Source: Micromonospora chokoriensis (GTDB lineage: Bacteria > Actinomycetota > Actinomycetes > Mycobacteriales > Micromonosporaceae). From it: DNA of 64,000 nucleotides. The notes below the pieces were generated by a model. That model did not search any database, was not told the origin of the DNA, and saw only the letters and a list, made by a program, of their open reading frames with translations. This document shows positions 33,699 through 41,666 of the stretch, in pieces. Every line of letters starts with the position of its first letter. Position 1 is the first letter of the stretch. The position numbers and the translations under genes are program-made. The stretch is from positions 1 to 64,000 of the forward strand of contig NZ_JOAN01000001.1 in NCBI RefSeq assembly GCF_000718555.1. Direction: 5' to 3'.

Positions 33699-34565
33699 AT
33701 GTCGTCGAACTCCCTTCCCGGCGGCACCTGGCCGCTGGGGGATCTGACTGTCACGCGGTTCGGCTACGGGGCGATGCAGCTCGCCGGCCCGTGGGTCATG
33801 GGGCCGCCCGCCGACCCCGTCGGCGCCGTCGCCGTCTTGCGCGAGGCCGTCGAACAGGGCATCACCCACATCGACACCAGCGAGGCGTACGGGCCACACG
33901 TCACCAACCGGCTGATCCGCGAAGCGCTGCACCCGTACCCGGAATCGCTGCATATCGTGACCAAGGTCGGCGCGAACCGGGACCAGCAGGGCGGCTGGCC
34001 CACTGCCCGGGACCCGCAGAGCCTGCGCCGGCAGGTCCACGAAAACCTGGAGACCCTTGGCCTCGACGTGCTTGACCTGGTCAACCTGCGGCTTGGCAAC
34101 GCCGAGGGACCGGTCCCCGGCTCGCTCGCCGAGGCGCTCGAGACCCTCGTGGACCTGCAGAAGCAAGGCCTGATCCGGCACCTCGGCGTCAGCAACGCGA
34201 CGGCGGAACAGGTCACCGAGGCCCAGGCGATCGCGCCGATCGCGTGCGTGCAAAACATGTACAACCTTGCTCACCGCCACGACGACGACCTGATCGACAC
34301 ACTCGCCCACCAAGGCATCGCCTACGTGCCGTTCTTCCCGCTCGGCGGCTTCAGTCCACTGCAATCATCGGTACTTTCGGATGTGGCCATCCGGCGGGAA
34401 ACGACGCCAATGTCCATCGCGCTGGCATGGTTGCTGCACCGCTCACCGAACATCCTGCTGATCCCCGGCACCTCGTCCACGACACACCTGCGGGAGAACA
34501 TCGCCGGTGCGGGACTCCCGCTCTCCGCCGACGACCTGGCCGCACTGGATAAGATCGGCCACTGA
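33699..34565 (+). CDS. Aldo/keto reductase
   Basis: 288 residues, a TIM-barrel NADPH-dependent oxidoreductase that should reduce an aldehyde or ketone in the cytoplasm. Catalytic Asp59 and Tyr64 (IDTSEAYG) and Lys89 (IVTKVG) are present. The fourth residue, normally His in a Y-x-H motif, is Asn129 here (DLVNLRL), a substitution seen in some subfamilies. Cofactor-binding segments GVSNATAEQV and LLIPGTSSTTHLREN are intact. Control by the divergent HxlR regulator is likely. Confidence 0.9.
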   Translation: MSSNSLPGGTWPLGDLTVTRFGYGAMQLAGPWVMGPPADPVGAVAVLREAVEQGITHIDTSEAYGPHVTNRLIREALHPYPESLHIVTKVGANRDQQGGWPTARDPQSLRRQVHENLETLGLDVLDLVNLRLGNAEGPVPGSLAEALETLVDLQKQGLIRHLGVSNATAEQVTEAQAIAPIACVQNMYNLAHRHDDDLIDTLAHQGIAYVPFFPLGGFSPLQSSVLSDVAIRRETTPMSIALAWLLHRSPNILLIPGTSSTTHLRENIAGAGLPLSADDLAALDKIGH

Positions 34566-34603
34566 GAGTTCGATCTGAGCTACCGCAGTTCAGAGGGGGT
34601 CTG

Positions 34604-34678
34604 TGGTGGGCCGCCAGGGACTCGAACCCTGAACCTATGGATTAAAAGTCCACAGCTCTGCCATTGAGCTAGCGGCCC
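34604..34678 (-). tRNA. tRNA-Lys (anticodon TTT)
   Basis: The minus strand folds into a full cloverleaf: acceptor stem GGGCCGC with GCGGCCC, D-arm GCTAGCTCAATGGCAGAGC, anticodon stem GTGGA/TCCAT around the loop CTTTTAA (anticodon TTT), and T-arm CAGGGTTCGAGTCCCTG. Discriminator A is at 34607 and CCA is encoded at 34606-34604. It stands alone; no integrase or attachment-site duplication is visible nearby. Confidence 0.96.
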
Positions 34679-34848
34679 GCGCGCTCAGGTTACCCGACCG
34701 TCCGGGCCCCGGCTGATGTCCGCCCCCGGTCTGGTGGAGCGATGTCGATCTACGCCCGCGACGACAGGCGAGCGGTGGATGACCGCCGTTGACGTTGCAG
34801 GGTTGAATCGTCCGTCGAGACGACTAACTGCGGCGGAATTCCTCAACG

Positions 34849-34883
34849 CTTCGTGACCGGTATAGCTTCGTCACCGATATATT
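34849..34883 (+). promoter_or_regulatory. Tandem 17-base repeat overlapping a -10 box before a PadR gene
   Basis: CTTCGTGACCGGTATAG (34849-34865) and CTTCGTCACCGATATAT (34866-34882) abut and differ at only three positions. The second copy overlaps a TATATT -10 box (34878-34883) that is six bases before the ATG. A repressor bound to both copies would cover the promoter; the PadR protein itself is the likely binder. Confidence 0.55.
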
Positions 34884-34889
34884 GAGGGC

Positions 34890-35300
34890 ATGACCACGCC
34901 CACGCCGCTTCGGGAACCCACCTTCCTGATCCTCACCGCGCTCGCGCGGGAGCCCATGCACGGCTACGGCATCATCAGCGACGTCGCTGCCCTCTCCGGT
35001 GGGCGGCTGGCGTTGCGGCCCGGCACCCTCTACGGCGCACTCGACCGCCTCACTGACGAGGGGCTGGTCGAGCGGGACCACGAGGAGGTCGTCGAGGGGC
35101 GGCTGCGCCGCTACTACCGGCTCACCGAAGCAGGCCGATCCGTGCTCACCGCCGAGACCGAACGGCTACGCCGCAACGTCGAGGCCGCCAGCCAGCGGCT
35201 ACAGGCCCGGCCCGCCGTCGGTGGCACCGCACGTAGCCCTGCCAACACCCCGGGGGCGGCCGCCCGCCCCATCCTTCGACCGACCGGAGGCCAGGCATGA
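34890..35300 (+). CDS. PadR-family transcriptional regulator
   Basis: 136 residues. The PadR winged helix is clear: TFLILTALAREPMHGYGIIS, LRPGTLYGALDRLTDEGLVERD and RYYRLTEAGRSVLTAETERLRR. A TATATT -10 box lies so near the ATG that the transcript probably has no leader, and there is no good ribosome site. It overlaps the next gene by four bases (ATGA). PadR/membrane-protein pairs of this kind are common in actinomycetes, with the regulator repressing its own operon. Confidence 0.9.
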   Translation: MTTPTPLREPTFLILTALAREPMHGYGIISDVAALSGGRLALRPGTLYGALDRLTDEGLVERDHEEVVEGRLRRYYRLTEAGRSVLTAETERLRRNVEAASQRLQARPAVGGTARSPANTPGAAARPILRPTGGQA

Positions 35301-36346
35301 ACCAGCCCAACCCTGCGCCGGAACACGCCGGGTCGCCGTTGGAGTCCCGCTACCGGCGGCTGCTGCGGGCCTACCCGGGTGCCTATCAGGCCGAGCGGGG
35401 CGACGAGATCGTCGGGACGTACCTCGACACGGTCGAACCGGGGCGGCGCTGGCCCTCCCCACACGACGCCGTCGACCTGCTCGGCGCCGGGCTCCGGGAG
35501 CGACTGCGCGGGTACGGCGCGCTCGGGCTGGCCGCCGCTCTCCCGCTGGCTGCGACCGCCGCGCTGAACACCCTCGTCGCGGTCGCGATCTTCCTGCTCC
35601 TGCAGGTCGAGTTCGAAGACCCCAGCTTCGCCCGACTGGACCCGGTTGGCCCGTTCCAGACCCTTGGTGCTGTCATCTGGCTGGGCTGGTTGTTCGTCGG
35701 CCTCGCCGCCACCGTGCTGCCGGGGGCCTGGGCCCGCTCTGTCGCGGCCGGTGGCCTCCTGCTGACCGTCGCACTGCCACTCGTGGCCGCCCTCCTCGGA
35801 CAACCTGGGCCGCCGCTGTTCGTGCTGCTCCCCACTGTCGCGCTCGGCCTGGCCACCCTCGCGCTGCCTTCTCATCCCGGCTGGGTTGCGCGTAGCCTGC
35901 CGCCGCTCACAGCCGGCTGCCTAGCAGCCGCGTCCGTAGCGGTCAGCGTGGCCGAACACGGCGGGGCCATGTTCACCTCGTACAGCTCGACTCCCGAACT
36001 GCTGGCGATGGCCGGTGGGCTGATGTTCGCACTGGTCCTGCTGGTCGGGCTCGGCCGGGCGCTGCGGGCCGACGACGCCGGCCTCTGGGCGGCCCTCTTG
36101 CTCGCCACACCGGCCAGCCTGTTCGGCGCCAACATGCTCAGCCAGGGGATCTGGGGAAGCCGTGGCGGCGGACCCACCCCGGCGGCCTTCGCCATCACCG
36201 CCGGGTCGATCCTTCTCGCAGGCGCGGCGCTGCTGACTGTCGCCGTCGCTGGTCAGGCCGCGCGACACCGCACCGTCCGGCGACGCGCGCTCAACAGCAC
36301 CTGCCCGACCTGCGGACACCGGCGGAAGGTGACAGCAGAGGCGTGA
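35297..36346 (+). CDS. PadR-linked membrane protein
   Basis: 349 residues. A cytoplasmic N-terminal segment (ESRYRRLLRAYPGAYQAERGDEIVGTYLDTV) typical of proteins encoded beside PadR regulators is followed by about eight hydrophobic segments. The C terminus carries a CPTCGH sequence that resembles half of a zinc ribbon. The role is not known; co-transcription with PadR suggests membrane stress or drug response. The start overlaps padR within ATGA. Confidence 0.78.
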   Translation: MNQPNPAPEHAGSPLESRYRRLLRAYPGAYQAERGDEIVGTYLDTVEPGRRWPSPHDAVDLLGAGLRERLRGYGALGLAAALPLAATAALNTLVAVAIFLLLQVEFEDPSFARLDPVGPFQTLGAVIWLGWLFVGLAATVLPGAWARSVAAGGLLLTVALPLVAALLGQPGPPLFVLLPTVALGLATLALPSHPGWVARSLPPLTAGCLAAASVAVSVAEHGGAMFTSYSSTPELLAMAGGLMFALVLLVGLGRALRADDAGLWAALLLATPASLFGANMLSQGIWGSRGGGPTPAAFAITAGSILLAGAALLTVAVAGQAARHRTVRRRALNSTCPTCGHRRKVTAEA

Positions 36347-36437
36347 CCCTCCCGCAGCCCTGCTACCTCCGGTGCCCAACCGGCCGGCTGCTGTCGACCT
36401 CAGCGTTCCAGAAACCGTCAGTACCGGCGACGCGTTC

Positions 36438-36518
36438 CTTGATCGACTCGGGATTCTGGAACTCGGGCTGTCTTGGTCGCTCGGATGCCCCGACTTTCAG
36501 GAAGTCGAGTGGATCAAG
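36438..36518. repeat. Hairpin element, copy A (65-base core with flanking inverted bases)
   Basis: The core is 36446-36510, beginning ACTCGGG and ending TCGAGT. Its two halves pair as a long imperfect hairpin of about 28 positions; further flanking bases also pair (CTTGATC at 36438-36444 with GATCAAG at 36512-36518). A second element of exactly the same core length lies at 42900-42964 with 44 of 65 bases identical. It sits in the gap between the PadR-linked membrane protein and the epimerase gene and has no coding frame of its own. Confidence 0.65.
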
Positions 36519-36589
36519 CCGAACGCGCCGCGCGGCCGGCGCGCGCTGGTTGGTGGTTGAGAGGCTGCTGGGCGGGTACGGGGTCGGGC

Positions 36590-37672
36590 ATGCGGATCGT
36601 GGTGGTGGGGGCGAGCGGCAACGTCGGTACGGCGGTGCTGCGCCGGCTGCGCCGGGAGCGGGGCGTGGAGCTGGCCGGGGTCGCCCGACGGCTGCCCGGC
36701 CCGGAAGCTGGCGAGCCGTACGACCGGGTGGAGTGGCACTCCTGCGACATCGGCGCGCCGGGGGCGGCAGGGCAACTCGCCGAGGTGTTCGCGGGTGCGG
36801 ACGCGGTGGTGCACCTGGCTTGGCAGATCCAGCCCAGCCACGACCAGCGGGTGCTGCGTCGGACCAACGTCGACGGCAGCCGGGCCGTGATCGACGCGGT
36901 GATCCGGGCCGGTGTGCCGGCCCTGGTGTACGCCTCGTCGGTCGGCACCTACGCGCCGGGCCCGAAGGACCACCCGATCAGCGAGCGGTGGCCGGCGACC
37001 GGTGTGCCCGGTTCGTCGTACAGCGAGCACAAGGCGGAGGTCGAGGCGCTGCTGGACGGGGTCGAGCGGGATCATCCGACGTTGCGGGTGGTACGGATGC
37101 GGCCCGGGTTGATCTTCCAGCGGGCCGCCGGTGCGGAGATCACCCGCTACTTCCTCGGCCCGCTGGCCCCGGTGCGGCTGCTGCGTTTCGGTCGGATCCC
37201 GCTGGTGCCGACGAACCGTCGGTTGCGGATGCAGGCGGTGCACGCCGATGACGTGGCTGACGCGTACACCCGGGCGGTGTTGGGTGATGCGCGCGGCGCC
37301 TTCAACCTCGCCGCGGACCCGGTGCTCACGCCGGAGCTGGTGGCCCGGCACTTCCATGGTTGGACGGTGCCGGTCGCCGCGCCGGTGCTGCGGTCGGCGG
37401 CGGCGCTGAGCTGGCGGGCGCGGCTGCAACCGGTCGACGCGGGCTGGGTGGAGCTGGGGCTGAACGCCCCGCTGATGTCCAGCGAGCGCGCGGAGACCGA
37501 GCTGGGTTGGCAGCCCAAGATCAGTGCGCTCACCGCGCTCAAGGAACTCTTCGCCGGCATGGCCGACGGTGACCACACGGGTAGCCCGCCGATGTCCGGT
37601 GCGCCCAACCTGCCCGGCCGCCCCGCCGCCCTACTCCAAGCCCGACCGCCGGGCCAGGGCAACCCCTACTGA
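36590..37672 (+). CDS. NAD(P)-dependent epimerase/dehydratase family protein
   Basis: 360 residues of the extended SDR type. The Rossmann motif is MRIVVVGASGNVGTAVLRRL (GxxGxxG form), with AVVHLAWQIQPSHD, a Ser-Tyr-Lys-like active site (YASSVG and SSYSEHKAEVE with Tyr and Lys spaced Y-x3-K) and VHADDVADAYTRAVL. It probably oxidises or epimerises a sugar nucleotide or other hydroxyl substrate; the exact one is not evident. The C-terminal tail is Pro-rich. The ATG is taken at the start of the Rossmann strand; its ribosome site is poor. Confidence 0.87.
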   Translation: MRIVVVGASGNVGTAVLRRLRRERGVELAGVARRLPGPEAGEPYDRVEWHSCDIGAPGAAGQLAEVFAGADAVVHLAWQIQPSHDQRVLRRTNVDGSRAVIDAVIRAGVPALVYASSVGTYAPGPKDHPISERWPATGVPGSSYSEHKAEVEALLDGVERDHPTLRVVRMRPGLIFQRAAGAEITRYFLGPLAPVRLLRFGRIPLVPTNRRLRMQAVHADDVADAYTRAVLGDARGAFNLAADPVLTPELVARHFHGWTVPVAAPVLRSAAALSWRARLQPVDAGWVELGLNAPLMSSERAETELGWQPKISALTALKELFAGMADGDHTGSPPMSGAPNLPGRPAALLQARPPGQGNPY

Positions 37673-37686
37673 GGTACGGGCTGAGG

Positions 37687-38874
37687 TCAGCTCAGCTTGG
37701 AGTTGGTCACCGTGGGGTTGCGGGCGCCGAGGAAGAAGATGCCGGGGAAGCCCCGGGTCTCGAACTTGCCGCTGGGGTTGCGGCGCACTGTCGAGTTTTC
37801 GATGCTCATCGTGCCGGTGCGATTGTTGCTCACGAAGAAGACCGCGCCGCCGCCCTCGTTGGCCTTGTTGTTCTCGATGATCGTGCCGGCGATCCGTACG
37901 GTGAACTCGTTGCCGTCGCAGTAGATCGCTCCGCCGCTGCCGCCGCCGGGCGTGCCGGACTTGGCCGGGTTGGCACCGCTGCCGATCGCCTCGTTGTTCC
38001 TGAGCAGGCTGTTCAGCACCACCCACGACACGCCGATGCTGCTCAGCGCCCCTCCGTTGGAGCAGGAACCGCCGTCGAAGGTGCTGCCTACGACGTACAC
38101 CGGCTTGTTCTCGTATTGACTCAGCACCCGGATGGCCGCGCCACCCAGGTCGGGTCCGGTGCGGTCGCAGCGGTTGCGGACGAAGCGTGAGTTGACCACC
38201 TTCAACCGCCCGCCGCGTACGAAGATCGCCCCACCGCCGCCGCCCTCGGCCTTCTCGCCCGTGGAGTTGCCGTCGGCGAAGGTCAGGTTCTGCACGGTGA
38301 GCTGCGGGTGATCCTGGTTCTGGCAGTGCGAGGTGGTGAAGCCCTGGACCTCGTCGCAGGTGTTCATGTAGAGGATGCGGCGCTGCCCCTGGCCGCTCAA
38401 CGTGACAGTGCCGCCACCGTCCAGCACGATCTTCGGCCCGTTGGCGTTGCGGACCTTCGCGGTGGCGGTCATCTTGATCGTCACCGGGGCCGGTCCACAG
38501 TTGAACCTGTTGACACCGCCGGCCGCGACAGCCTTCACGACCGCCGCTGAGGTGCAGCTCGCCGGGGTGCCCGTCCCGATGGTCCGGGTCGGCTTCGACG
38601 TGTCCACCGCCCGCGCCTCGGCCGGCACGGTGGCCCTGCCGTTCGGGTTGCCGGCCGCCAGCACCTTGTCGGCGGGCTTCGGGCTCGCGCTGGTCGTCGG
38701 GCCGCCGAGGCCGTCCCGGGCCCCTGGCGTTCCGGCCCCCGGCGCTCCGGTCTGACCGGCCGTCGGCGAAACGGACGAGCCGGACTGGAAGGTGGGCGCC
38801 GGGTCGTTGGGCGCACAGCCGGGCAGGGCCGCGGTGGCGACACCGAGGACGAGCAGAGCAGCAAGCGACGTCAT
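37687..38874 (-). CDS. Lipoprotein with parallel beta-helix repeats
   Basis: 395 residues. The lipobox is LPGC (Cys20). A Pro/Ala/Gly spacer (to about residue 75) leads to a right-handed beta-helix with polymorphic-membrane-protein-like turns: NLTFADGNSTG, GGGGGAIFVRGG, GGAAIRVLSQY, GGALSSIG, GGAIYCDGNEF and GGAVFFVSNN. Such helices often bind or cut polysaccharides, but I see no clear catalytic residues. It is convergent with the epimerase, 14 bases apart. ATG at 38874 is chosen; a GTG two codons earlier is also possible. Confidence 0.82.
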   Translation of the reverse strand: MTSLAALLVLGVATAALPGCAPNDPAPTFQSGSSVSPTAGQTGAPGAGTPGARDGLGGPTTSASPKPADKVLAAGNPNGRATVPAEARAVDTSKPTRTIGTGTPASCTSAAVVKAVAAGGVNRFNCGPAPVTIKMTATAKVRNANGPKIVLDGGGTVTLSGQGQRRILYMNTCDEVQGFTTSHCQNQDHPQLTVQNLTFADGNSTGEKAEGGGGGAIFVRGGRLKVVNSRFVRNRCDRTGPDLGGAAIRVLSQYENKPVYVVGSTFDGGSCSNGGALSSIGVSWVVLNSLLRNNEAIGSGANPAKSGTPGGGSGGAIYCDGNEFTVRIAGTIIENNKANEGGGAVFFVSNNRTGTMSIENSTVRRNPSGKFETRGFPGIFFLGARNPTVTNSKLS

Positions 38875-38947
38875 GCGCACCCCGTGATGCTAGGGCGTGT
38901 GTCGCGACGAATCCGCCGGGCCGGCTCGATCCGCGGCTGAGGAGGGC

Positions 38948-40138
38948 TCAGAAGTCGGCGACGAGGTACGGCACCCGGCGGGGAAAGATGCCGCGCAGCT
39001 GCGCGGCGGCGTCCACCGGCACCTCACCCAGGCCGCGCAGCGGCAACTCGGCCGGATCCAGCACCCCGTACGCGAGGGCGGAGAGACCGGCGGCGGTGAG
39101 GGTGGCGGTTGGCGCACTGCCGGCGCTGTCGTCGACCAACTCCAGCGCACCGGTCGTGCCGTCGAGCAGGTGGCTGCCGGCCAACCAGCGATCCCCGGTC
39201 AGCTCGACCCGTACCCGACCGGGGCCGGCGGGCAGCCCACTCAACGCGTCCAGCGACAGCAGCCGGGCCATCGGGGCGGACGAGCCCGGCACGGCCGTGC
39301 GTGCCTCGACGTGCACGTCCAGGTCGGTAAGCCACAGCTCCGGCAACTCGTCGGGTGGGACCTGGACGGTGATCCGCTCGATCTGGTCGACGTGCCGGGC
39401 GAAGAACTGCAACAGCAGCGCCCGCGCGAGCGGGTCGGTGACCAGCAGTTCGTTGCCGTGCAGCGTGCCGCCGTGCTCGTCGATCCGGTACGTCACCGCG
39501 CCGGTGACCTCCCCGGCCACCCGGGCGGTGAGCAACCAGTGCTCGTCCCGGTCGCGCATCCCGACCGCCCGGTAGTCCGGGAAGATCGAGAATCCGTGTC
39601 GTTCCTGGAGGTTGCGCTCGGTGAACGCCCGCCACGCCGGATAGCCGGCGGCGATACGCTCCCAGCCCACCTCGCCGGGCAGGTCCACCCGGAGCAGCGC
39701 GGCCAGGTTGGCCGGAGTGAAGGTGACCCGGCGCGGCTTGGGTAGCCCGACGTAGCCGAACCGGGCGTAGAAGCTCGGCCGGAACGGATAGAGCGCGCTG
39801 ACCAGATGCCCCTCGTCGCGCATCTCGTCGAGGAGTTGGTGCAGCAACGTCCGGACGTGCCCCTGCCGGCGGGCCAGCGGATGGGTTGCCACCCCGGCGA
39901 CGCCGGCCATCGGCAGCACCACTCCGCGCAGGTTCTGCCGCATCGGGATGGCCGAGACGGCAGCCACGGTGTTGCTGCCGTCCTCGGCGATCAGCGTCCG
40001 GTTGCCCTGGTTGTAGGGCAGGTAGTCGCGGAACTCCGCGATCCGGGTGGCGCTGAGCGGCGAGGACTCGAAGGCGTACGCGGCCAGCGGGAAGCTGGTG
40101 GTGAGCCGGTCGTCGTCGGTCACCCGGCGGATGGTCAT
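38948..40138 (-). CDS. Eis-like GNAT-family N-acetyltransferase
   Basis: 396 residues, the size of Mycobacterium Eis. The N-terminal GNAT domain has MAGVAGVATHPLARRQGHVRTLL, the acetyl-CoA binding R/Q-x-x-G-x-G/A region (RRQGHV), and the Tyr-rich SFYARFGYVG. The chain ends in VADF, and the terminal carboxylate of a Phe acts as the general base in Eis enzymes, so this supports the assignment. It probably acetylates amines, possibly aminoglycosides or lysine side chains. It is a single gene, with no operon partner. Confidence 0.87.
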   Translation of the reverse strand: MTIRRVTDDDRLTTSFPLAAYAFESSPLSATRIAEFRDYLPYNQGNRTLIAEDGSNTVAAVSAIPMRQNLRGVVLPMAGVAGVATHPLARRQGHVRTLLHQLLDEMRDEGHLVSALYPFRPSFYARFGYVGLPKPRRVTFTPANLAALLRVDLPGEVGWERIAAGYPAWRAFTERNLQERHGFSIFPDYRAVGMRDRDEHWLLTARVAGEVTGAVTYRIDEHGGTLHGNELLVTDPLARALLLQFFARHVDQIERITVQVPPDELPELWLTDLDVHVEARTAVPGSSAPMARLLSLDALSGLPAGPGRVRVELTGDRWLAGSHLLDGTTGALELVDDSAGSAPTATLTAAGLSALAYGVLDPAELPLRGLGEVPVDAAAQLRGIFPRRVPYLVADF

Positions 40139-40216
40139 TTGCCCATCTCAACCCGCCGCGGGGGTCGCAGCAACCGGATTGGCCCGATCCGTGGATCACC
40201 GACCGGGCCGTACGGG

Positions 40217-40936
40217 TCAGCGGGCGACGACGTCGGAGACCACGACTGTGACGTTGTCCGGTGCGCCGGCGTGATGGGCCAGCTTCACCAACTGCTCGCC
40301 GCATTGCTGGCGGTCGGCGTACATGCCCAGGGCCGTCGCGATGGCCTCGTCCTCGACGTAGTCGGAGAGCCCGTCGCTGCACAGCAACAGCCGGTCGCCG
40401 GGGACCACGGTGAGCACACCGACCGCGGGTGGAGTGTCGGCGCCCTGCACCGCCCGGGTCACCAGGGACCGCTGCGGGTGGTAGCGGGCCTGCTCGGGAG
40501 CGAGGGTGCCCTGGTCGACAAGCGCCTGCACGAACGTGTCGTCCCGGGTGAGTTGGGTCAGCTCGCCGTCGCGCAGCAGGTAGCAGCGGGAGTCGCCCAC
40601 CTGGGCCAGCACCAGCGTCTCCCCGGCCAGCAGCGCCGCGGTGAGCGTCGTGCCCATGCCGTCCCGGCTCGGGTCGACGGTGATGGCGGCGTGGATGCGC
40701 TGGTTGGCGGTGCTGACCACGGCACGTAGGGCGTCGGCGGCGCCGTCGGGGTCGGTGGGCGGAGCCAGCTCGTCCAGGATCCGGATCACGATCTCGCTCG
40801 CCACCTCGCCCGCAGGGAGCCCACCCATGCCGTCGGCGACGGCGATCAGGCGGTCACCGGCGAGGGCAGAGTCCTCGTTGTTGGTGCGCACCAAGCCGAT
40901 GTCGTTGAGGATGACCGAGCGGAGGATCAGCGTCAT
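40217..40936 (-). CDS. PP2C-family (PstP-like) serine/threonine protein phosphatase
   Basis: 239 residues, a complete catalytic domain. Metal-binding motifs are intact: RTNNEDS, VADGMGGLPAGE, MGTTLTAALL, LAQVGDSRCYLLRDG, LLLCSDGLSDYVED and GAPDNVTVVV. It should dephosphorylate Ser/Thr residues in the cytoplasm with two Mn or Mg ions. There is no membrane segment, unlike the PstP of the cell-division cluster, so this is a soluble paralogue with unknown partner. Confidence 0.92.
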   Translation of the reverse strand: MTLILRSVILNDIGLVRTNNEDSALAGDRLIAVADGMGGLPAGEVASEIVIRILDELAPPTDPDGAADALRAVVSTANQRIHAAITVDPSRDGMGTTLTAALLAGETLVLAQVGDSRCYLLRDGELTQLTRDDTFVQALVDQGTLAPEQARYHPQRSLVTRAVQGADTPPAVGVLTVVPGDRLLLCSDGLSDYVEDEAIATALGMYADRQQCGEQLVKLAHHAGAPDNVTVVVSDVVAR

Positions 40937-41050
40937 GGGGTCAAGCTTGCCAAGAACAACCCGCGTTCGTCTCTACGGCTCCTACCTAGGCCGAGAAATG
41001 ATTGCGATTTTCGTCGACGGTGCCACGATCCGCGCCTGATCGGCCGCGCT

Positions 41051-41611
41051 TCAGCGGCGCGGGTAACGCAGTAGCAAGCTCGCGGCAACCTCCTCGTCAC
41101 CTACCGCCGCGTAGCTGTGTGGCACATCCGACACCCAGCGGAGGTGGCCACCGGCCGGTGCGGTCAGCGGCGCGTCCGCCGGCCCGGCGCGCAGCACCCC
41201 GGCGAAGACCGTGACGTGCTCGGTGACCCCCGGCGGGTGAGCGGGCGAGAGTTGCCCGGGGCCCGGCGCGACGCGCATCCGGTACAGCTCGTAGGTCGCG
41301 TCGGTGTCGGTGAACACCTCCAGCAGGGTGGCGGTGACCGCGGTGCCGTGCACGGTGGGCCCGGCGGCCGGCTCCGCCAGCACAGCCGTCAGCGGTACGC
41401 CGAGCTGCGCGGTGACCGCCCAGAGCGTCTCCAGGGTGGGGTTGCGGGTGCCGTGCTCCAGGCCGGAGAGGGTGGCCTTTCCGACACCGGCGAGCCGGGC
41501 CAGTGTGGACAGCGAGATCCCCCGCTCCTCGCGCAGGGCACGGACCCGACGCCCGACGACGGCGGGATCCACGTCGAGGCCCGGGCGCGGGGCTGGTGGT
41601 GGGTGCGGCAC
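41051..41611 (-). CDS. XRE-family regulator with C-terminal cupin domain
   Basis: 186 residues. The HTH is GRRVRALREERGISLSTLARLAGVGKATLSGLEHGTRNPTLETLW; the cupin follows (YRMRVAPGPG, PPGVTEHVTVFAGVL, WVSDVPHSYAAV). This is the common small-molecule sensor fused to a DNA-binding domain. It is divergent from a BenE transporter with only 55 bases between starts, so it probably represses the transporter and itself until benzoate or a related compound appears. Confidence 0.9.
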   Translation of the reverse strand: MPHPPPAPRPGLDVDPAVVGRRVRALREERGISLSTLARLAGVGKATLSGLEHGTRNPTLETLWAVTAQLGVPLTAVLAEPAAGPTVHGTAVTATLLEVFTDTDATYELYRMRVAPGPGQLSPAHPPGVTEHVTVFAGVLRAGPADAPLTAPAGGHLRWVSDVPHSYAAVGDEEVAASLLLRYPRR

Positions 41612-41635
41612 TTGGCTATCGTGCTACACGCTGCC

Positions 41636-41651
41636 GTTCCGTAAACGGAAC
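41636..41651. promoter_or_regulatory. 16-base palindrome between the XRE-cupin and BenE genes
   Basis: GTTCCGTAAACGGAAC is a perfect inverted repeat with 7-base arms around AA. It lies in the middle of the 55-base divergent promoter and is the best candidate for the operator of the XRE-cupin protein, covering both start sites. Confidence 0.6.
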
Positions 41652-41666
41652 AGTCGGGAGGGTGGA

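Noticed and set aside
34604..34678. tRNA-Lys as an attachment site for an integrated element
   Set aside because: No integrase, no duplicated 3' tRNA end and no island-like gene content on either side.
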